From Scleromatobacter sp964418745 (lineage in GTDB: Bacteria; Pseudomonadota; Gammaproteobacteria; Burkholderiales; Burkholderiaceae_C), in assembly GCA_964418745.1 (NCBI GenBank), contig CAYQMX010000024.1:47781-111780 (forward strand): a stretch of DNA of 64,000 nt, read 5' to 3'. Below the pieces are notes generated by a model, which did no database searches, was not told where the DNA came from, and saw only the letters and a program-made list of their open reading frames with translations. Positions 9,221 through 16,308 of the stretch are shown one piece after another. Position numbers and translations under genes: made by a program. Numbering within the stretch: the first letter of the stretch is position 1; each line of letters opens with the position of its first letter.

Positions 9221-9460
9221 TCAAGCTTTGGCGTGGGCCTTGGCGTAGTCGATCGCGAGCTGGACAGTCGTGATCTTCTCCGCTTCTTCGTCGGGGATCT
9301 CGATGCTGAACTCGTCCTCGAGAGCCATCACGAGTTCGACCGTGTCGAGCGAGTCCGCGCCCAGGTCGGCCACGAAGGCCTTGTCGTTGGCCACGTCGGC
9401 TTCGGGAACGCCGAGTTGTTCGGCAATGATTTTCTTGACTCGTGCTTCGATATCGCTCAT
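9221..9460 (-). CDS. acpP: Acyl carrier protein
   Basis: AcpP carries acyl intermediates of fatty acid synthesis on a 4'-phosphopantetheine arm. The 79-residue acidic product contains the attachment motif GADSLDTVELVMALE with Ser37 as the modified residue. It starts MSDIEARVKKIIAEQLGV, as expected. A very strong Shine-Dalgarno sequence (GGAGGAG) lies 4 bases before the ATG, inside a CCTCC/GGAGG palindrome. A TAGAAT -10-like hexamer upstream (9497-9502) suggests extra transcription in addition to read-through from fabG, which would fit the high ACP demand. Confidence 0.98.
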   Translation of the reverse strand: MSDIEARVKKIIAEQLGVPEADVANDKAFVADLGADSLDTVELVMALEDEFSIEIPDEEAEKITTVQLAIDYAKAHAKA

Positions 9461-9496
9461 GACACTCCTCCGGGAGGTTTGCGTAAAAACGGGCGG

Positions 9497-9502
9497 ATTC
9501 TA
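9497..9502 (-). promoter_or_regulatory. Possible -10 box of an acpP promoter
   Basis: Read on minus, TAGAAT lies 37 bases upstream of the acpP ATG in the 97-bp fabG-acpP gap. No convincing -35 box was found. Internal acpP promoters are known in other bacteria; here the call rests on one hexamer. Confidence 0.35.
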
Positions 9503-9557
9503 CTTGCCCAGAACACCAGACGGCCGGACCAGCCTTGCGGCCGATACGGCAATCCGC

Positions 9558-10295
9558 TCAATTCATGTACATGCCGCCGTTGACGTGCAGCTCCGTACCA
9601 GTGATGTAGCCGGCCTCGTTGGAGGCCAGGAACGCCACCGCCTGCGCGATCTCCTCGGGCTTGCCGAGGCGATTCAGCGGGATCTGTTGCAGAAGCGCGG
9701 CCCGCTGGGCCTCGGGCAGCACGTCGGTCATGTCGGTCTCGATGAACCCGGGCGCGACACAGTTGACGGTGATGTTGCGGCTGCCGAGTTCGCGCGCCAG
9801 CGCGCGGGTCATGCCCGCGACGCCGGCCTTGGCCGCGGCGTAGTTGGCCTGGCCGGGATTGCCGCTGGCGCCGACGACCGACGTGATGCTGATGATGCGG
9901 CCGAAGCGCTGCTTCATCATCGGGCGCATCACCTCGCGCGCCATGCGGAACACCGACTTCAGGTTGGTGTCGTGCACCGCGTCCCAGTCGTCGTCCTTCA
10001 TGCGCATGGCCAGGCCGTCGCGCGTGATGCCGGCGTTGTTGACCAGCACGTGCAGGCCGCCGTATTCCTTGACGATGCCGTCGACCAGCGCGGTGACGCC
10101 GGGGCCGTCGTTGACGTCGAGCTTGGCGCCCTTGCAGCCGGAATGGCCAGCCAGGGCCTCGGTGATCGCCTGCGCGCCGGCGTCGCTGGTGGCGGTGCCG
10201 ATGACGCGGAATCCGCGCGCGGCCAGCTCCGCCGCGATGGCGCGGCCGATGCCGCGCGAGGCGCCGGTGACCAGCGCAGTCTTGACATCGCTCAT
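9558..10295 (-). CDS. fabG: 3-oxoacyl-[acyl-carrier-protein] reductase
   Basis: FabG is the NADPH-dependent short-chain reductase of fatty acid elongation. The 245-residue product has the cofactor motif TGASRGIGRAIA (from residue 10), the NNAG motif (86-89), and the catalytic Ser139, Tyr152 and Lys156 in the YAAAK context. The C-terminal GYITGTELHVNGGMYMN is typical. The ATG overlaps the stop of the preceding small repeat ORF (ATGA), and the last repeat unit supplies the Shine-Dalgarno sequence GGAGGAAAG. This makes fabG translation directly dependent on the repeat structure upstream. Confidence 0.97.
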   Translation of the reverse strand: MSDVKTALVTGASRGIGRAIAAELAARGFRVIGTATSDAGAQAITEALAGHSGCKGAKLDVNDGPGVTALVDGIVKEYGGLHVLVNNAGITRDGLAMRMKDDDWDAVHDTNLKSVFRMAREVMRPMMKQRFGRIISITSVVGASGNPGQANYAAAKAGVAGMTRALARELGSRNITVNCVAPGFIETDMTDVLPEAQRAALLQQIPLNRLGKPEEIAQAVAFLASNEAGYITGTELHVNGGMYMN

Positions 10296-10483
10296 TGGAC
10301 TTTCCTCCGCCTTGCGGCTGCGGTGCGAGCGCCTTCGGGCGGCCGTGCGTCGCTGATCGACGCTACCCTCCGCCTTGCGGCTGCGGTGCGAGCGCCTTCG
10401 GGCGGCCGTGCGTCGCTGATCGACGCTACCCTCCGCCTTGCGGCTGCGGTGCGAGCGCCTTCGGGCGGCCGTGCGTCGCTCAT
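10292..10483 (-). CDS. 63-residue ORF made of three copies of a 21-residue repeat, between fabD and fabG
   Basis: An ATG at 10483, overlapping the fabD stop (ATGA), opens a 63-codon frame that ends in a TGA overlapping the fabG ATG (again ATGA). The product is M, then two full 21-residue units (each starts SDARPPEGAR and ends AAARRRVASI), a 17-residue partial unit, and KVQ. It is very basic and rich in Ala, Arg and Pro, with no membrane segment or known domain. AAGGGGG lies 8 bases upstream as a possible Shine-Dalgarno sequence. No family was recognised. It may be translated simply as a consequence of a repeat insertion that kept the frame; the double overlap makes passage of ribosomes from fabD to fabG likely. 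Confidence 0.5.
   Translation of the reverse strand: MSDARPPEGARTAAARRRVASISDARPPEGARTAAARRRVASISDARPPEGARTAAARRRKVQ
10304..10480. repeat. 63-bp tandem repeat, 2.8 copies, in the fabD-fabG junction
   Basis: Units start at 10304, 10367 and 10430 (period 63 bp); the third is cut at 51 bp where it meets the fabD stop codon. Copies appear identical. Read on minus, each unit holds AGCGACGCACGG, an Arg-rich segment and AAGGCGGAGG, a Shine-Dalgarno-like run. The period is a multiple of three, so a reading frame stays open through all copies. Confidence 0.95.
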
Positions 10484-11418
10484 GCCAGCACCCCCTTCGC
10501 CTCGGCCAGCGTGGCCGGGTCGTACAGCGCGCCCGACACCAACGTCGGGTCGATGCGCTTGACCGTGCCGGCCAGCACCTTGCCCGGGCCGCACTCGAAG
10601 ATGTGGGTCATGCCGCGCGCGCGCAGCGACTCCACGACCTCGACCCAGCGCACCGGCCCCGCGGCCTGGCGGACCAGCGCGTCGCGGATCGCCGCGGCGT
10701 CGACCGGGGTGGCGACGTCGATGTTGTTGACCACCGGGATGGCCGGCGCGTGCAGCGTGACCTTCTCCAGCGCGGCCTGCAGGCGCAGCGCCGCGGGCTT
10801 CATCAGGCTGGAATGGAACGGCGCCGAGACCGGCAGCGGCAGCGCGCGCTTGGCGCCCGCGGCCTTGAGCATCTCGCAGGCCTTGTCCACGCCCGCCTTG
10901 GTGCCGGCGATGACGACCTGCTTCGGGTCGTTGAAGTTGACGGCCTCGACGACCTCGCCGCTGGCCGCGGCGGCGGCCAGGCAGCCGTCGCGCACGGCCT
11001 GCGCCTCGAGGCCCAGGATGGCGGCCATGGCGCCCACGCCCACCGGCACCGCCTCCTGCATGGCGGTGGCGCGCAGGCGCACCAGCGGCAGCGCGTCGGC
11101 CAGCGTCAGCACGCCGGCGGCCACCAGGGCGGTGTATTCGCCCAGCGAGTGCCCGGCCACCGCGGCCGGCGTGGCGCCGCCTTCGGCGCCCCAGGCGCGG
11201 TAGGCGGCGATGCCGGCGGTCAGCATGACGGGCTGCGTGTTGGTGGTGAGGTCCAGCAGTTCCTTGGGGCCGGCGTGGATCAGGCGCCCGATGTCCTCGC
11301 CGAGGGCCGCGGAGGCCTCCTGCAGGGTGGACGCGACGGCCGGGTGGTCGCCCCATGCGTCGAGCATGCCGACGCTCTGCGAGCCCTGGCCGGGAAAGAC
11401 GAATGCGAATGCGGTCAT
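10480..11418 (-). CDS. fabD: Malonyl CoA-acyl carrier protein transacylase
   Basis: FabD transfers malonyl from CoA to ACP, supplying the extender unit for fatty acid synthesis. The 312-residue product begins MTAFAFVFPGQGSQ, with the GQGSQ motif at 10-14. The nucleophile Ser91 is in AGHSLGEYTAL and the partner His202 in SAPFHSSLM. The start at 11418 is the family start; the longer open frame to 11580 is not supported. The stop overlaps the start of the small repeat ORF (ATGA). It lies 61 bp after fabH. Confidence 0.97.
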   Translation of the reverse strand: MTAFAFVFPGQGSQSVGMLDAWGDHPAVASTLQEASAALGEDIGRLIHAGPKELLDLTTNTQPVMLTAGIAAYRAWGAEGGATPAAVAGHSLGEYTALVAAGVLTLADALPLVRLRATAMQEAVPVGVGAMAAILGLEAQAVRDGCLAAAAASGEVVEAVNFNDPKQVVIAGTKAGVDKACEMLKAAGAKRALPLPVSAPFHSSLMKPAALRLQAALEKVTLHAPAIPVVNNIDVATPVDAAAIRDALVRQAAGPVRWVEVVESLRARGMTHIFECGPGKVLAGTVKRIDPTLVSGALYDPATLAEAKGVLA

Positions 11419-11479
11419 GGAAAAGGGGGTCTTGTTGTTGTCTCGATGGCGCCACCGGCACGGGCCGGCCGCCTGTCTC

Positions 11480-12502
11480 TCAATAGTCGACGAGCGCCGC
11501 GCCCCAGGTGAAGCCGCCGCCGACGCCTTCCAGCAGCAGGCGCTGGCCGCGCTGGATCTGCCCGCCGCGGATGGCGACATCGAGCGCCAGCGGGATCGAG
11601 GCGGCCGACGTGTTGCCGTGTTCGGCCACCGTCACCACCACGCGGTCCGCAGGCAGCTTGAGCTTGCGGGCCGTGCTCTGCATGATACGGATGTTCGCCT
11701 GGTGCGGGACCAGCCAATCGACGTCGGAAGTCGTGCGTCCGGCCAGATCGAGCACCTCGTTGGCCACGTCGCCCAGCACGCCCACGGCGAGCTTGAAGAC
11801 GGCCGGGCCGTCCATCTTCAGCAGCGGGTCGCCCAGCACCTTGCCGCCGGCGACGGTGCCCGGGGTGCACAGGATGTCGAGGTAGCGGCCGTCGGCGTGC
11901 AGCTTGGTGGCCACGATGCCGGGCCGGTCGCTGGCTTCCAGCACCACGGCGCCGGCGCCGTCGCCGAACAGCACGCAGGTGGTGCGGTCGTCGAAGTCGA
12001 GCAGGCGCGAGAACACCTCGGCGCCGATGACCAGCGCGCGGCGGGCGGTGCCGGCCTTGATCATCGCGTCGGCCACGCTCAGCGCGTAGATGAAGCCCGA
12101 GCAGACGGCCTGGACGTCGAACGCCGGGCAGCCGAACACGCCCAGCTTGCGCTGGACGATGCTGGCCGTCGACGGGAACACCATGTCGGGCGTGGAGGTG
12201 GCGACGATGATCAGGTCGATGGCGGCGGCGCCGCAGCCGGCGGCCTCCAGCGCGCGCAGCGCGGCGGCGGTGGCCAGGTCGCTGGCGTTGACGTCGTCGG
12301 CCACGAAATGGCGCGCGCGGATGCCGGTGCGCTCGACGATCCACTGGTCGGAGGTCTCGATGCCGCGGGCGGCGAGCATCTGGACCAGGTCGTCGTTGGT
12401 CAGGCGGCGCGGCGGCAGGTCGCTGCCGGTGCCGGCGACGCGGGAATGGCGAGCGGCGCTAATTTGAGAGTACTCCCCAGTGCGTGTGCGCGATGCGGGC
12501 AC
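11480..12502 (-). CDS. fabH: 3-oxoacyl-[acyl-carrier-protein] synthase III
   Basis: FabH starts fatty acid synthesis by condensing acetyl-CoA with malonyl-ACP. The 340-residue frame has the active-site Cys134 in QAVCSGFIYAL, His267 in VPHQANIRI and Asn297 in EHGNTSAAS, the expected Cys-His-Asn triad. The family core starts at about residue 20 (RVAGTGSDLP). The GTG at 12502 is the only start codon available close upstream and gives about 12-15 extra residues, so the exact start is uncertain. It follows plsX by 21 bases in the conserved plsX-fabH-fabD order. Confidence 0.95.
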   Translation of the reverse strand: MPASRTRTGEYSQISAARHSRVAGTGSDLPPRRLTNDDLVQMLAARGIETSDQWIVERTGIRARHFVADDVNASDLATAAALRALEAAGCGAAAIDLIIVATSTPDMVFPSTASIVQRKLGVFGCPAFDVQAVCSGFIYALSVADAMIKAGTARRALVIGAEVFSRLLDFDDRTTCVLFGDGAGAVVLEASDRPGIVATKLHADGRYLDILCTPGTVAGGKVLGDPLLKMDGPAVFKLAVGVLGDVANEVLDLAGRTTSDVDWLVPHQANIRIMQSTARKLKLPADRVVVTVAEHGNTSAASIPLALDVAIRGGQIQRGQRLLLEGVGGGFTWGAALVDY

Positions 12503-12523
12503 CTGCGGGCCAATGAAAGGCGG

Positions 12524-13624
12524 TCATGCGGCCTGGACGTCCGGGGCGACGGATTCGCCGCCGGTGGGTGGCAGCGCCTGCATGGTGTCGACGATGGCGT
12601 CGTGCACGCCGTCGAGCAGGCGGTTGCGCGCCGCGTCGTGGGCGCGGATCAGTGCCTGGCCGAACGAGAACGCGTCGGCGCCGCCGTGGCTCTTGAAGAC
12701 CAGGCCCTTCAGGCCCAGCAGCGCGGCGCCGTTGTAGCGGCGCGGGTCGACGCGGGCCTGGAAGCGGCGCAGCACGGGCATGGCCAGCAGCGCGGCCAGC
12801 TTGGTGAACACGCTGCGTTCGAATTCCTGGCGGATCATGGCCTTCATCATCTTGGCCACGCCCTCGTTGCTCTTCAGGGCGACGTTGCCGACGAAGCCGT
12901 CGCAGACCACGACATCGGTCGTGCCCTTGAAGATGTCGTCGCCCTCGACGTTGCCGAAATAGTTGAGGTGGCCGTGCGCGGCGACCGTGCGCAGCAGCTC
13001 GCCTGCACGCTTGATCACCTCGCTGCCCTTGATCACTTCCTCGCCGATGTTGAGCAGCCCGACGACGGGTTCCGCCCGGCCTTCGGTGGCCGTGACCAGC
13101 GCGCTGCCCATCACCGCGAACTGCAGCAGGTGCTCGGCACTGCAGTCGACGTTCGCGCCGAGATCGAGCACGCAGGTGAACTGGTCCTTGATGTTGGGCA
13201 TGAACGCGGCGATCGCCGGGCGGTCGATGCCGTCCATCGTCTTGAGCAGGTAGCGCGACACCGCCATCAGCGCGCCGGTGTTGCCGGCCGAGACGCAGAC
13301 GTCGGCCGCGATGTTGCCGGCCTCGTCCGCCTTGAGCTGCTCGATGGCCACGCGCATCGACGAATCGCGCTTGCGGCGCAGCGCCGTCTCCACCGTGTCG
13401 TCCATCGTGACGACCTGGCTGGCGGTGATCAGCGTGCTGCGCGGCCACTCGGCGGCCGGCGCCAGCGCGCCCGGGCTGCCGACCAGCAGCAATTCGGCTT
13501 CGGGGTGGCTGTCGAGGAAGGCCTTGCAGGCCGGCAGCGTGACGGACGGACCGAAATCGCCGCCCATGCAGTCCACCGCGAGGCGGACGCGCGTTCGGGG
13601 TGTCAGAGGTACAGGATGAATCAC
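12524..13624 (-). CDS. plsX: Phosphate acyltransferase PlsX
   Basis: PlsX converts acyl-ACP to acyl-phosphate, the first step of PlsX-PlsY phospholipid synthesis. Family motifs include VRLAVDCMGGDFGP near the start, the GALMAVSRYLLKT segment, and DVVVCDGFVGNVALKSNEG in the second half. From the GTG at 13624 the product is 366 residues, close to the usual 340-360. The frame stays open to 13738, but the added residues look unlike coding sequence of the family. No strong Shine-Dalgarno sequence is visible. The order rpmF-plsX-fabH is conserved in most proteobacteria, although rpmF is unusually far away here (234 bp). Confidence 0.94.
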   Translation of the reverse strand: MIHPVPLTPRTRVRLAVDCMGGDFGPSVTLPACKAFLDSHPEAELLLVGSPGALAPAAEWPRSTLITASQVVTMDDTVETALRRKRDSSMRVAIEQLKADEAGNIAADVCVSAGNTGALMAVSRYLLKTMDGIDRPAIAAFMPNIKDQFTCVLDLGANVDCSAEHLLQFAVMGSALVTATEGRAEPVVGLLNIGEEVIKGSEVIKRAGELLRTVAAHGHLNYFGNVEGDDIFKGTTDVVVCDGFVGNVALKSNEGVAKMMKAMIRQEFERSVFTKLAALLAMPVLRRFQARVDPRRYNGAALLGLKGLVFKSHGGADAFSFGQALIRAHDAARNRLLDGVHDAIVDTMQALPPTGGESVAPDVQAA

Positions 13625-13858
13625 AGTCGGGATCGGTCGGGCCGATCTAATTCCAGCAATCCAGGACCATATCAGACGCACCTGTCGGAACGCCACATGA
13701 CAACCCGAATGACCCCGCAACCCATCGGAAACAGGCATGCAGCGTCATCGCGCGCGGAGGCGAAGGACGCTGCAGGACAGGGCGCGGGCGGGCAGGACGG
13801 GCGCGCGGACGACAGCCGCGGCCGGGGGCCGCGCAACATGCGCAGCCGCTCCGGAGAA

Positions 13859-14041
13859 TCAGGCGTCGGCCTTGGTCTTCAGGACCTTGCGGCCCCGGTA
13901 GAAGCCGGTCGGGCTGATGTGGTGGCGCAGGTGCACTTCGCCCGTGGTGGCTTCGATCGCCGTACCCGGGGTCGTCAGCGCATTGTGCGAACGGTGCATG
14001 CCGCGCTTGGAAGGCGACTTCTTGTTTTGCTGAACAGCCAT
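13859..14041 (-). CDS. rpmF: 50S ribosomal protein L32
   Basis: L32 is a small zinc-free ribosomal protein here: 60 residues starting MAVQQNKKSPSKRGMHRSHN and containing RHHISPTGFYRGRKVLK. The cysteine pairs of zinc-binding L32 forms are absent. AGGAG lies about 8 bases upstream of the ATG. It heads the rpmF-plsX-fab transcript from the promoter at 14184-14212. The 234-bp stretch after it (13625-13858) holds a 7-bp GC stem-loop at 13817-13833 without a T-run and no gene that I can support. Confidence 0.96.
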   Translation of the reverse strand: MAVQQNKKSPSKRGMHRSHNALTTPGTAIEATTGEVHLRHHISPTGFYRGRKVLKTKADA

Positions 14042-14183
14042 TTTGAAACTCCTGGGAACGCCGCTGACTCCAGCGACCGTTCTGTGAACCCATGCCCTTG
14101 CTGCGGAAGCGGCGGCCGCGAGGGCCACCCCGACACTGCGAGAACCAATGCAGCAGCCGGGCAAAGATTGGGGAAAGCCTGCG

Positions 14184-14212
14184 ATTATAGCGCCTTTGGA
14201 GCCGGTCGCCAA
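14184..14212 (-). promoter_or_regulatory. Sigma-70 promoter of rpmF-plsX-fab genes
   Basis: Read on minus, TTGGCG (14212-14207), a 17-bp spacer and a perfect TATAAT (14189-14184) lie about 142 bases before the rpmF start. This is the best consensus -10 box in the housekeeping part of the window. It lies downstream of the metK stop, so the rpmF-fab genes can be transcribed independently of metK. Confidence 0.72.
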
Positions 14213-14235
14213 GTCAGCGAAGGCAAGCACCGACA

Positions 14236-14252
14236 GGGCCCGTACGGGGCCC
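14236..14252 (-). terminator. Stem-loop after metK
   Basis: A GGGCCC / GGGCCC inverted repeat with a five-base GTACG loop begins 10 bases after the metK stop. No T-run follows, so termination is uncertain; the rpmF promoter starts just beyond it. Confidence 0.3.
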
Positions 14253-14261
14253 GCCAGGGAA

Positions 14262-15443
14262 TCACTTCAGCCCGGCCGCGTCCCGCAGCGCCTGCACCTT
14301 GTCCGTGCGTTCCCACGTGAATTCGGGCTCTTCGCGCCCGAAATGGCCGTAGGCGGCGGTCTTCTGGTAGATCGGGCGCAGCAGGTCCAGCATCTGGATG
14401 ATGCCCTTGGGCCGCAGGTCGAACAGTTCGTTGACCAGCTCGGCGATCCTGTCGTCGGGAATCACGCCGGTGCCCTCGGTGTAGACCGTGACGTTCATCG
14501 GCTTGGCCACGCCGATGGCGTAGGCGACCTGGATCTGGCACTGGCGCGCCAGCCCGGCCTTGACGATGTTCTTGGCCACGTAGCGCGCGGCGTAGGCGGC
14601 CGAGCGATCGACCTTGGTCGGATCCTTGCCGGAGAACGCGCCGCCGCCGTGCGGGCAGGCGCCGCCGTAGGTGTCGACGATGATCTTGCGGCCGGTCAGG
14701 CCGCAGTCGCCCTGCGGGCCGCCGATGACGAAGCGGCCGGTCGGGTTGACCAGGAAGCGGGTGTCCTTGAGCCAGGCGGCCGGCAGCACCGGCTTGATGA
14801 TCTCCTCGATCACCGCCTCGATGAACTCGGGCTTCATCCTGGCGCCGTCGCTCATCTCCGGGGAATGCTGGCTGGACAGCACCACGGTGTCGATCGAGTG
14901 CGGCTTGCCGTCGACGTAGCGCATCGTGACCTGGCTCTTGGCGTCCGGGCGCAGGAACGGCAGGCGGCCGTCCTTGCGCAACTGGGCCTGGCGCTCGACG
15001 AGGCGGTGCGCATAGTAGATCGGCGCGGGCATCAGCTCGGGGGTCTCGTCGCAGGCGTAGCCGAACATCAGGCCCTGGTCGCCGGCGCCCAGGTTCAGGT
15101 AGTCGTCGCTCGCTCGATCGACGCCCTGGGCGATGTCGTTGCTCTGCTTGTCGTAGGCGACGAGGACGGCGCAGCCCTTGTAGTCGATGCCGTACTCGGT
15201 GTTGTCGTACCCGATGCGCTTGATGGTGTCGCGTGCGACCTGGATGTAGTCGACGTTGGCCTGGGTCGTGATCTCGCCGGCCAGCACCACCAGCCCGGTG
15301 TTGCACAGCGTCTCGGCGGCCACGCGCGACAGCGGATCCTGCTCGAAGATCGCGTCGAGGATGGCGTCCGAGATCTGGTCGGCTACCTTGTCCGGGTGAC
15401 CTTCCGAAACGGATTCGGAAGTGAAGAGGAAATCGTTCGCCAC
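14262..15443 (-). CDS. metK: S-adenosylmethionine synthase
   Basis: MetK makes S-adenosylmethionine from methionine and ATP. The 393-residue length is standard. Recognisable motifs are SESVSEGHPDKVADQISDA at the N-terminus, GAGDQGLMFGYA (ATP-binding hexapeptide region) at about 120-131, and GGGAFSGKDPTKVDRSAAY (P-loop-like region) at about 265-283. The start is a GTG at 15443 with TGGAG about 9 bases upstream. A hairpin lies in its leader. Its position between yceD and rpmF is unusual: those two genes are normally adjacent, so metK appears to have been inserted. Confidence 0.97.
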   Translation of the reverse strand: MANDFLFTSESVSEGHPDKVADQISDAILDAIFEQDPLSRVAAETLCNTGLVVLAGEITTQANVDYIQVARDTIKRIGYDNTEYGIDYKGCAVLVAYDKQSNDIAQGVDRASDDYLNLGAGDQGLMFGYACDETPELMPAPIYYAHRLVERQAQLRKDGRLPFLRPDAKSQVTMRYVDGKPHSIDTVVLSSQHSPEMSDGARMKPEFIEAVIEEIIKPVLPAAWLKDTRFLVNPTGRFVIGGPQGDCGLTGRKIIVDTYGGACPHGGGAFSGKDPTKVDRSAAYAARYVAKNIVKAGLARQCQIQVAYAIGVAKPMNVTVYTEGTGVIPDDRIAELVNELFDLRPKGIIQMLDLLRPIYQKTAAYGHFGREEPEFTWERTDKVQALRDAAGLK

Positions 15444-15479
15444 GTGTCAAAGCTCCAGATGCGCGAGATCGAGGAAATC

Positions 15480-15517
15480 GCGTTCGGCCGTCTTTGCGCG
15501 CAGTGCCCGGCGAACGC
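15480..15517 (-). other. Stem-loop in the metK leader
   Basis: GCGTTCG and CGAACGC form a 7-bp stem, extended by further GCC/GGC pairing with one bulge, 37-74 bases upstream of the metK GTG. The 187-bp yceD-metK gap also has a TACAAT -10-like hexamer on minus near 15575. I could not match the leader to any SAM or SAH riboswitch class by eye. Confidence 0.4.
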
Positions 15518-15630
15518 TTTAGTGGAATTTGTTGATCGCCCCACAAGTTGTTCAGTTAACTCGGCGATACCTCATTGTACGTGCGGCCGCCGGTGGCGGA
15601 TTCGGAGAAGGGGCAGTTCCCCCACGCTTG

Positions 15631-16254
15631 TCAGGCGATGCCGGGGCCGGCGCCGCCCGGGCCGCCCTTCTTCAGCGCGGCCAGGCCGGCGAACGGGTTG
15701 GCCTTCTCCTCGACGAGCTCGATGTCGCCGAACTGCATGGGAATCGTCTCGGGGCAGACGTCGTGGCGCGGCACCAGGGGCAGCCCCAGCAGCATCTCGT
15801 CCTCGACCAGGTCGCGCAGGTTCAGCGCCTTGGGCAGCGCGAGCACCTCGTCCTCGATCTCGTCGTCGAGCGCGGCGGCCGTGTCCTCGTCGCCGACGAA
15901 GCGGAAATGGCGGTCGACGTGCACGTGCTCGGCCAGCGGCTGCAGGCAGCGCTGGCATTGCAGCACGAGCTCGGCGTCGGCCAGCAGGTGCAGCCAGACC
16001 TGCTGCTCGCCGCCCACCGGGCGCAGCGAGCCGATCGCGTGCCAGCGCACGCGGCGCGCGAGGTCGGCGGCCGCGCGCGGCGGAGATCGGGGGGCGTCGG
16101 CCGCGGCCTTCAGCGGCGAGCCGGCATCGAGCGGGCACTCGCTGTCGGCCAGGCGCGGCAGCTCGGCGATGGCCCAGTCGCCCTCGGCCTGCTGGGCGTC
16201 GGCGGCGAAGTTGGCGACGTTCAGGCGCAGCGGATCGAAGGCGGGGGAGGTCAT
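15631..16254 (-). CDS. yceD: DUF177/YceD family protein (23S rRNA accumulation protein)
   Basis: YceD-family proteins are normally encoded next to rpmF and affect 23S rRNA accumulation. The 207-residue product has the conserved pair of cysteines CQRCLQPL near the middle, the acidic segment DEIEDEVLAL, LVEDEMLLGLPLVPRHDVC, and the C-terminal NPFAGLAALKKG characteristic of the family. The glycine-rich tail is usual. It is divergent from maf across 54 bp. TAAAAT on minus lies only 7 bases before its ATG, which would imply a leaderless or near-leaderless transcript if it is the -10 box. Confidence 0.9.
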   Translation of the reverse strand: MTSPAFDPLRLNVANFAADAQQAEGDWAIAELPRLADSECPLDAGSPLKAAADAPRSPPRAAADLARRVRWHAIGSLRPVGGEQQVWLHLLADAELVLQCQRCLQPLAEHVHVDRHFRFVGDEDTAAALDDEIEDEVLALPKALNLRDLVEDEMLLGLPLVPRHDVCPETIPMQFGDIELVEEKANPFAGLAALKKGGPGGAGPGIA

Positions 16255-16308
16255 GGCGCGATTTTAGTCTGCGGGCGTGCGCCGGCGCCGCGCAGGCGAC
16301 AATCCGCC

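Noticed and set aside
10304..10480. Short CRISPR-like array
   Set aside because: Units are directly adjacent with no spacers, are 63 bp long and keep a reading frame; no cas genes are near.
15444..15630. Known SAM or SAH riboswitch before metK
   Set aside because: A stem is present, but I could not recognise the conserved core of any class; only reported as an unclassified leader.
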